Shown piece by piece: positions 1 through 4,745 of a DNA stretch of 5,846 nucleotides. Source of the stretch: an uncultured Ruminococcus sp. (GTDB lineage: Bacteria > Bacillota > Clostridia > Oscillospirales > Ruminococcaceae); NCBI GenBank assembly GCA_947178195.1, contig CAMWXM010000180.1, positions 1 to 5,846 on the forward strand, in the 5' to 3' direction. Below the pieces are notes generated by a model that had not been told where the DNA came from, made no database searches, and worked only from the letters and a program-made list of their open reading frames with translations. Every line of letters begins with the position of its first letter. The first letter of the stretch is position 1. The position numbers were made by a program, and so were the translations under genes.

Positions 1-378
1 AACTGGAACAGGATAAATGATGGTTTAAAATCATTATCGGATAAGCTTATTTTACCGCAGCCGGCTGAAAACAGTGTTCCGTCGTGGTTCGGATATCTGA
101 TTTCGGTAAAACCTGAAAGTGGATATGACAGAAATGATATTACAAGATATATTGAAAGCAGGAATATCCAGACAAGACTTTTGTTCAGCGGTAATATTAT
201 TAAGCATCCGTGCTTTGACCAGATCAGAAATACCGACTCTTACAGAGTCTCTGGCAGTCTTGATAATACGGAATTTATCATGAATAACAGCTTCTGGATA
301 GGCGTTTATCCCGGAATGACAGATGATATGATAGATTATATGACTGAAACAATTAATCAGTATTTTGAGATGAAATAA
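1..378 (+). CDS. rfbH: RfbH-type CDP-4-keto-6-deoxyglucose 3-dehydratase, C-terminal part (5' end outside window)
   Basis: This is the C-terminal 125 residues of a PLP enzyme of the DegT/DnrJ/EryC1/StrS fold, ending at TAA 376-378. The reading frame is open to the left edge, so the true start lies outside the window; the TTG at 181 is internal. Recognisable RfbH-like blocks are an N-terminal NWNRINDGL, then PSWFGYLISV (about residues 28-37), TRLLFSGNIIKHPCF (58-72) and FWIGVYPGMTDDMIDYM near the end. RfbH/AscC enzymes use pyridoxamine phosphate and a [2Fe-2S] cluster to remove the C3 hydroxyl of CDP-4-keto-6-deoxyglucose on the way to 3,6-dideoxyhexoses for surface glycans. The catalytic His and cluster cysteines would lie upstream and cannot be checked here. 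Family members are about 440 residues, so roughly a quarter is visible. A terminator follows, so this is the last gene of its transcript. An ordinary DegT sugar aminotransferase is the main alternative. Confidence 0.8.
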   Translation, partial: NWNRINDGLKSLSDKLILPQPAENSVPSWFGYLISVKPESGYDRNDITRYIESRNIQTRLLFSGNIIKHPCFDQIRNTDSYRVSGSLDNTEFIMNNSFWIGVYPGMTDDMIDYMTETINQYFEMK

Positions 379-463
379 ATTGTCTGAAAACTTAGTAAGA
401 ACCTGTATTTATAGAAATTATGCAGTTTTTCGTACATAATTTTTCTGAGAATGTACTAATGGT

Positions 464-511
464 AAACCGGCGCTGTACTTATACTTTGTGCAGCGCCAGT
501 TTTGTAATTCT
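464..511 (+). terminator. Rho-independent terminator after rfbH
   Basis: GGCGCTG at 469-475 pairs with CAGCGCC at 491-497. The stem extends inward by T-G, A-T and C-G pairs to give 10 bp around a 9-nt loop. Beyond a C-A mismatch the outer arms AAAC (464-467) and GTTT (499-502) also pair. A T-rich stretch (TTTTGTAATTCTT) follows. It lies 90 nt after the rfbH stop and just before the next promoter, so it separates the two transcription units. Confidence 0.8.
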
Positions 512-536
512 TAAAAAAAAGTTTTTTGGTAAATGG

Positions 537-565
537 TTGACGAAAATGCTTGAAAATGTTATAAT
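537..565 (+). promoter_or_regulatory. Sigma-A promoter of the thyX operon
   Basis: The -35 box TTGACG (537-542, five of six consensus bases) and the perfect -10 box TATAAT (560-565) are separated by exactly 17 nt. TG at 557-558 provides an extended -10. An A8 tract followed by G and T6 (513-527) sits at about -59 to -45, where an UP element would lie. Transcription is predicted to start near 571-573, giving a leader of about 57 nt before thyX. No other promoter of this quality is evident before the downstream genes, so it probably drives the whole run from thyX to the U32 gene. Confidence 0.85.
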
Positions 566-578
566 AAAGATGATTATT

Positions 579-609
579 GCATGAAAATCATGCGACTTTG
601 TCTAAAGCG
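579..609 (+). promoter_or_regulatory. Two small hairpins in the thyX leader
   Basis: GCATGA (579-584) and TCATGC (588-593) form a perfect 6-bp stem over AAA. Directly after it, CTTT (596-599) and AAAG (604-607) pair over a GTCT loop, and CG (593-594) with CG (608-609) extends that stem across a bulged A. Base C593 is shared, so the two hairpins compete for it. They end 8 nt before the thyX ribosome site. They could stabilise the 5' end or tune translation. No known riboswitch is recognised, and the structures are weak enough to be chance. Confidence 0.3.
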
Positions 610-616
610 ATATATA

Positions 617-623
617 CGGAGGA
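617..623 (+). promoter_or_regulatory. Ribosome binding site deciding the GTG start of thyX
   Basis: CGGAGGA lies 6 nt before GTG 630. The next in-frame ATG (726) would remove 32 conserved N-terminal residues, so this site fixes the GTG as the start. Confidence 0.85.
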
Positions 624-629
624 ATTTGT

Positions 630-1415
630 GTGAAGGTTAGTCTTATTCAGTATACACCCGAACCTGAAAAATTAATCGCAGCTTCCGCAAAATTGTGCTA
701 TTCTGAAAGCGGATGTGAAAATATAATGGAGGGACTCGATAAAGAAAAAATTGATAGATTTATAAGAATGCTGTCTGAGTTAGGGCATGAAAGTCCAGTT
801 GAACATATTTCATTTACTTTTGCAATAGAAGGCGTATCCCGTTCTCTTCTGGCTCAGATAACAAGACACAGACATGGGTCGTTTTCAGTTCAGAGCCAGA
901 GATATGTAAAACAAAATAATTTTATTTACATTACTCCACCTGCAATAGCAGAAGATGAAAGCATAAATGATATTTACGTTAAATCCATGAACAATTCTTT
1001 TGAAAGTTACAATACTATTGCGGATAAGCTTGAAAAAAAATACTATGGCGAATATTTAAAATCTGGCATGGAGGAAAAAAAAGCTAAATCAAAGGCGGAA
1101 AAAAAGTCTATCGAGGACGCACGTTTTGTTTTGCCTAATGCATGCGAAACAAAAATGGTGGTTACAATGAACGCAAGAAGTCTCTTTAATTTTTTTCGAT
1201 TAAGATGCTGTAACCGTGCTCAATGGGAAATAAGAGGACTGGCAAACGAGATGTTCAGGCTTTGCTATAAAGTTGCTCCGGCAATTTTTTCGTCAGCCGG
1301 ACCGTCCTGCTGCAGCGGAAGCTGCTCCGAAGGAAAAATGTCATGCGGTAAGGCAAACGAAGTAAGAGAATATTTTAATAATATAAAAGAAAGTATAAAA
1401 AATGAAAAAGGGTAA
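630..1415 (+). CDS. thyX: Flavin-dependent thymidylate synthase ThyX
   Basis: ThyX makes dTMP from dUMP using 5,10-methylene-THF, with FAD and NADPH as hydride carriers. It is unrelated to ThyA and releases THF rather than dihydrofolate. The protein has 261 residues. The signature RHR-x7-S is present as RHRHGSFSVQS (79-89), followed by RYV (91-93). Other conserved blocks are SPVEHISFTF (55-64), EDARFVLP (162-169) and NARSLFNFFRLR (181-192), where R183 and R192 match the two arginines that bind and activate dUMP in characterised ThyX enzymes. QWEIR (198-202) follows. The C-terminus carries a Cys cluster (C227, C228, C232, C239) like that of many clostridial ThyX proteins, of unknown role. The start is GTG, as MKVSLIQYTP matches the family N-terminus. 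It is the first gene of the operon and overlaps the kinase gene by 14 nt. The identification is very secure. Confidence 0.97.
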   Translation: MKVSLIQYTPEPEKLIAASAKLCYSESGCENIMEGLDKEKIDRFIRMLSELGHESPVEHISFTFAIEGVSRSLLAQITRHRHGSFSVQSQRYVKQNNFIYITPPAIAEDESINDIYVKSMNNSFESYNTIADKLEKKYYGEYLKSGMEEKKAKSKAEKKSIEDARFVLPNACETKMVVTMNARSLFNFFRLRCCNRAQWEIRGLANEMFRLCYKVAPAIFSSAGPSCCSGSCSEGKMSCGKANEVREYFNNIKESIKNEKG

Positions 1416-2085
1416 ATTGATAGTTATAGACGGTCTGGACGGCTGTGGTAAATCTACTCAGCTTGAGCTTACTGAAAAAAGACTTTCGGTAACCGGATAT
1501 AAAATAAAAACGATAAGCTTTCCTGATTATGAAAGTCCTTCATCAGCGCTTGTAAAAATGTACTTAAACGGCGAATTTTCTGAAAATCCTGATGATATAA
1601 ACGCATATGCAGCTTCGAGCTTTTATGCTGTTGACAGATATGCAAGCTATATGAAATACTGGAAAAAAGAATATGAAAGCGGATATATTATTCTTGCTGC
1701 TAGATATGTAAGCTCAAACGCCTTCCATCAGATGTCAAAGCTTTCCGAAGATAAATGGGATAGCTATCTTGAATGGCTTTACGATTACGAATATGATAAG
1801 CTTGGACTTCCCAAAGCGGATAAGATAATTTTTCTTGATATGCCTATTGAAGTTTCGCAGAAGCTTTTGTCAGAAAGATATAACGGAGACGATAAAAAAA
1901 AGGATATTCATGAATCACATATAAATTATCTTGAAAAATGCAGAAAATCAGCTATTTACGCTTCTGAAAAGCTGGGTTGGTCTGTTGTAAAATGTAGCGA
2001 AAACGGAAAACTGCTTCATTTCAGCAAAATTTCAGATATGATTATTGATTCGATTAAAGGAATAATAGAGGAGGATACATTATGA
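1402..2085 (+). CDS. tmk: Thymidylate kinase (dTMP kinase), clostridial long form
   Basis: The enzyme transfers phosphate from ATP to dTMP, giving dTDP, the step after ThyX. The 227-residue protein has a P-loop GLDGCGKST (11-19), the substrate-side FPDY (40-43), AVDRY (76-80), an SSNAFHQ block (104-110) matching the thymine-side SS..YQ region of Tmk, FLD (144-146) and a basic lid region ERYNGDDKKKD (158-168). An oddity is AARY at 99-102, where the family has DR(Y/H); the Asp is Ala here, while Arg101 is kept. ATG 1402 sits inside the end of thyX (14-nt overlap) with only a poor purine-rich stretch before it, so translation probably depends on ribosomes finishing thyX. It differs from the shorter tmk usually placed beside holB and may be a second copy in the genome. 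Function as a dTMP kinase is likely but not certain, given the altered motif. Confidence 0.88.
   Translation: MKKGKLIVIDGLDGCGKSTQLELTEKRLSVTGYKIKTISFPDYESPSSALVKMYLNGEFSENPDDINAYAASSFYAVDRYASYMKYWKKEYESGYIILAARYVSSNAFHQMSKLSEDKWDSYLEWLYDYEYDKLGLPKADKIIFLDMPIEVSQKLLSERYNGDDKKKDIHESHINYLEKCRKSAIYASEKLGWSVVKCSENGKLLHFSKISDMIIDSIKGIIEEDTL
2067..2075 (+). promoter_or_regulatory. Ribosome binding site of the DJ-1/PfpI gene
   Basis: AGAGGAGGA lies inside the last codons of tmk, 6 nt before ATG 2082. It is one of the strongest sites in the operon and supports the ATGA stop/start overlap. Confidence 0.8.
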
Positions 2086-2621
2086 TTTATGTTTTTTTGG
2101 CAAACGGTTTTGAAGAGGTTGAGGCTCTTACTCCTGTTGATATGCTCAGACGATGCGAGCTTAAAGTTGTAACAGTTGGAATAGGCGGACAGGCTGTCAT
2201 GGGTTCGCATAGCATTCCTGTTCTTGCTGACATTTCGGATTCTGAAATCGTTCTGGACGATAATGTTGATATGATAGTTTTGCCGGGAGGCATGCCTGGG
2301 ACTCTCAACCTTGAAAAAAATTCTAACGTTCAGAAGGCTATTGATTTTTGTATTGAAAATAATAAATATATTGCTGCGATATGTGCAGCGCCGTCAATTC
2401 TTGGTCATAGGGGACTTCTTGACGGAAAAGAAGCAATATGCTACACAGGCTTTGAAGTGCAGCTTGGCAATGCAATAATAAAGGACAAGCCGGTTTGCTC
2501 AGACGGTAATATTATAACCTCAAGAGGCGCAGGAACAGCACTGGAATTTTCCTTTGAGCTTGTGAAGGTTCTTATTTCAGAAGAAAGAAGTGAAATTCTT
2601 AAAAAAGTGGTACTTTATTAA
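2082..2621 (+). CDS. DJ-1/PfpI family protein (YajL/DJ-1-like, often labelled ThiJ)
   Basis: This 179-residue protein covers a whole single-domain DJ-1 fold. The nucleophile elbow AAICAAP (98-104) puts the reactive cysteine at C101. GFEEVEAL (9-16) supplies the acidic partner E14, equivalent to Glu18 of human DJ-1. VLPGGMPG (66-73) and ITSRGAGT (145-152) are family landmarks. The third His of human DJ-1 (His126) has no clear counterpart, as in many bacterial members. Related proteins are reported as glyoxalases, protein or nucleotide deglycases, or oxidative-stress chaperones. The old name ThiJ and a thiamine role are not supported by anything here. Start and tmk stop overlap as ATGA, and its own stop overlaps the next gene by one base. 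Family assignment is firm; the reaction and substrate are unknown. Confidence 0.93.
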   Translation: MIYVFLANGFEEVEALTPVDMLRRCELKVVTVGIGGQAVMGSHSIPVLADISDSEIVLDDNVDMIVLPGGMPGTLNLEKNSNVQKAIDFCIENNKYIAAICAAPSILGHRGLLDGKEAICYTGFEVQLGNAIIKDKPVCSDGNIITSRGAGTALEFSFELVKVLISEERSEILKKVVLY

Positions 2622-3202
2622 TGCATGATATAAAAAATCAGCTCCGCCTGAAAATCAGGCAGCAAAGAAAAAAAATGACAGAAAAAGAAAAAAACGAATA
2701 TGACAATAGGATTTATGAAAATATTCTGAATTATGGTATCTTAACAAAATATGAACTTATACTTGTTTATTTTTCAACTGAAATTGAAGTAAATACCCAT
2801 AAAATTATTAATTACTGTCATGAAAATAATATAGCCGTTGCTATACCAAAATGTGAGAAAAACCAGAATATGAAATTTTATTACTACAATAAAAACAGTA
2901 TACTTGAAAAATCTGCTTATGGTATATTCGAACCTGTGCCGGAAAAAAATAAATCGGTTGAAAATTTTAATAATACGCTTTGTATCGTTCCCGGTCTTTC
3001 TTTTGATAAGCAAGGCTATCGTTTAGGCTACGGCGGCGGATTTTACGATAGGTTTATAGACAAAAATCCTGATATAACTACGGTGGGCATATGCTATTCT
3101 GAAAATATAGCAGATAAACTTCCGATAGATTTTTATGATAAAAATGTTGATTATCTGATTACAGATAAAACTGTGGAGGTGTGTAATGGGAAAAAAAAAT
3201 AA
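2621..3202 (+). CDS. 5-formyltetrahydrofolate cyclo-ligase (MTHFS)
   Basis: The enzyme converts 5-formyl-THF to 5,10-methenyl-THF at the cost of ATP, rescuing a folate form that inhibits one-carbon enzymes. At 193 residues it matches the family size. The N-terminal basic segment LRLKIRQQRKKM (8-19) is the usual R/K-rich start. STEIEVNTH (52-60), AIPKC (74-78) and YGIFEP (100-105) follow. The signature for phosphate and folate binding runs from P124 to F145, with key residues D129, G132, R134, LG, GGG (138-140) and YDR (142-144). VDYLITDKTVE (176-186) is the normal ending. ATG 2621 overlaps the previous stop as TAATG, with no clear ribosome site of its own, so reinitiation after the DJ-1 gene is likely. 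It supplies folate in the same pathway as ThyX. The last codons are an A9 run that overlaps mltG by 17 nt. Confidence 0.96.
   Translation: MHDIKNQLRLKIRQQRKKMTEKEKNEYDNRIYENILNYGILTKYELILVYFSTEIEVNTHKIINYCHENNIAVAIPKCEKNQNMKFYYYNKNSILEKSAYGIFEPVPEKNKSVENFNNTLCIVPGLSFDKQGYRLGYGGGFYDRFIDKNPDITTVGICYSENIADKLPIDFYDKNVDYLITDKTVEVCNGKKK
3174..3181 (+). promoter_or_regulatory. Ribosome binding site of mltG
   Basis: TGGAGGTG lies near the end of the cyclo-ligase gene, with GGAGG (3175-3179) 6 nt before ATG 3186. It fixes the mltG start and hence the 17-nt overlap. Confidence 0.85.
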
Positions 3203-4745
3203 TTCTGAAAATGATAAAATGCTTGACGACATACTTAACGATTTTGATGATCCAAATAATCGGCAGCCAAGAGGTACGGCAAATCGCAATCGCAATGTGA
3301 GAAGCTCTTCAGGCAGCAATATTCCGAGAAAATCTGTAAATCCGTCCTCTGTATCTGATAACAACCCTTCAGGATTTGCCGTTTCCAGAACAAGCGATAA
3401 TATGGAAGCTACAAAATGCATGCCTGTTCCTGAATCTGATACAGACGGCTACGGCAGTATGTTTGATACAACGGCAGGAAGCTATCAGGAATATACCTTG
3501 AATATAAAAAGACCCGCCGTATATGATGAACCTCAGACAGAAAAAACAAATTATTCTGAAAATGCGGAGTATAATCAGGGACGTCCGCCAAGAAGAAAAA
3601 GAAGAAGAAAAAAATCGGCAAGACTTCCTGTAGTTTTAATGGTTACAACACTTATTTTTACTGTTGCTATTGTTCTTTCGATTCTTATTATTTCAGTAGG
3701 ACGAGATATGCTTGCAATAGGAAAAAACGATTCTAAAAAAATGGTTACTATAACCGAGGGTGCGGACGCTGAAACTGTTGCCCGTATTCTTGAAGAGGAA
3801 GGCATAATAGATATTCCTGAGGCTTTTGAGATTATAGCTAAATTAAACGATGCCGATGTTACTTTTATACCGGGACAGTATGAATTAAGTCCCAGTGACG
3901 CCTATGAAACAATCATAAACAAGCTTACTACCAAAGAAACAAACGATAACAGAGAAACTGTCAATATTACGTTTGTAGAGGGAATAAGTATTTACGATGC
4001 GGCAAAGCTTTTAGCTGAAAATAACGTATGCGACGCTGAAAGATTTATTTATTATTTTAATGCCGGAGGATTTGGATTTGATTTTGAAAGTAAGCTTCCT
4101 ACCTCTACAGCTTCCAAATTCTATAGAATGGAAGGATATCTTTTCCCTGATACTTATACCTTCTATGTAGACAGCGAACCGGAATCGGTATGTATGAAAA
4201 TTTATCAGAATTTTGAAAATAAAATGACCGAAGAATTTTACAAACAGATGCAAAGAAAAAACATGACTCTCGATGAGGTAATTACTTTGGCGTCAATAGT
4301 TCAGGCTGAGGCGGCAGATCCGGATGAAATGAAAAAAATTGCGGCAGTTTTTGAAAACAGACTTTCAAATCCTGACAAATTTCCAAAATTGCAATCCGAT
4401 CCAACAAAATATTATGTAAGAGACGTGATAAAGCCTAATATTCAAGTTCCTTCGACGGCTATTTTTGACGCTTATAATACATACGAAGGTAACGGATTGC
4501 CACCAGGAGCAATTGGAAATCCGGGACTTGCCGCAATTGAGGCGGTTCTTTATCCTTCTTCCAACAATTATTATTATTTTGCAGCGGATATAGATACATT
4601 GGAAGTGTATTATGCTGAGACGCTGGACGAACATGAACATAACTTAGCTGTAATAAATGGCGAGATAAGCGATGATGAAGGCGCCGACGAGGATTATAAT
4701 TATGAAGACTATGATGACTACGATGACGACTACTATTACGAATAA
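3186..4745 (+). CDS. mltG: Endolytic murein transglycosylase MltG (YceG-like)
   Basis: MltG is a membrane-anchored lytic transglycosylase that cuts nascent glycan strands and is thought to end strand synthesis. The 519-residue protein has a low-complexity, Asn/Ser/Asp-rich cytoplasmic N-terminus (1-135), a basic stretch RRKRRRKK (136-143) and one membrane helix (about 147-171), which fits an inside-to-outside anchor. A LysM-like region follows (about 185-250), then the YceG domain. That domain shows EGYLFPDTY (316-324), LASIVQAEA (368-376) with E375 as the predicted catalytic Glu, LQSDPT (402-407) and the YNTY..GLPPGAIGNPG block (430-447). The tail 496-519 is very acidic and Tyr-rich (14 Asp/Glu and 7 Tyr of 24), not a usual family part, and would lie outside the membrane. 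The E. coli enzyme has about 340 residues; the extra length is the N-terminal region and tail. It overlaps both neighbours. Confidence 0.95.
   Translation: MGKKNNSENDKMLDDILNDFDDPNNRQPRGTANRNRNVRSSSGSNIPRKSVNPSSVSDNNPSGFAVSRTSDNMEATKCMPVPESDTDGYGSMFDTTAGSYQEYTLNIKRPAVYDEPQTEKTNYSENAEYNQGRPPRRKRRRKKSARLPVVLMVTTLIFTVAIVLSILIISVGRDMLAIGKNDSKKMVTITEGADAETVARILEEEGIIDIPEAFEIIAKLNDADVTFIPGQYELSPSDAYETIINKLTTKETNDNRETVNITFVEGISIYDAAKLLAENNVCDAERFIYYFNAGGFGFDFESKLPTSTASKFYRMEGYLFPDTYTFYVDSEPESVCMKIYQNFENKMTEEFYKQMQRKNMTLDEVITLASIVQAEAADPDEMKKIAAVFENRLSNPDKFPKLQSDPTKYYVRDVIKPNIQVPSTAIFDAYNTYEGNGLPPGAIGNPGLAAIEAVLYPSSNNYYYFAADIDTLEVYYAETLDEHEHNLAVINGEISDDEGADEDYNYEDYDDYDDDYYYE
4688..4693 (+). promoter_or_regulatory. 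Possible ribosome binding site of the U32 gene
   Basis: CGAGGA inside the mltG tail lies 8 nt before ATG 4702. No comparable site precedes the later in-frame ATGs at 4711, 4714 or 4723, so this is the main reason to prefer 4702. The GGAGG at 4758-4762 is downstream of all of these and 20 nt from the next ATG (4783), too far to serve it. Confidence 0.5.

Noticed and set aside
181..378. Separate small gene of 65 codons starting at TTG 181
   Set aside because: The same frame is open to base 1 and matches RfbH throughout, so this is only the end of a longer gene; no ribosome site precedes 181.
1021..1030. The word GATAAGCTTG repeated near 1023, 1797 and 5459
   Set aside because: Each copy is the codon series for Asp-Lys-Leu in frame within a gene, so it reflects codon preference and not a dispersed repeat.
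2082..2621. Thiamine biosynthesis role for the ThiJ-like protein
   Set aside because: The name is historical; no thiamine genes are nearby and the motifs are those of the general DJ-1 family.
3023..3421. Open frame of 132 codons on the - strand across the cyclo-ligase/mltG junction
   Set aside because: It lies antisense to two well-identified genes, has no ribosome site or family motif, and its composition is that of a complement frame.
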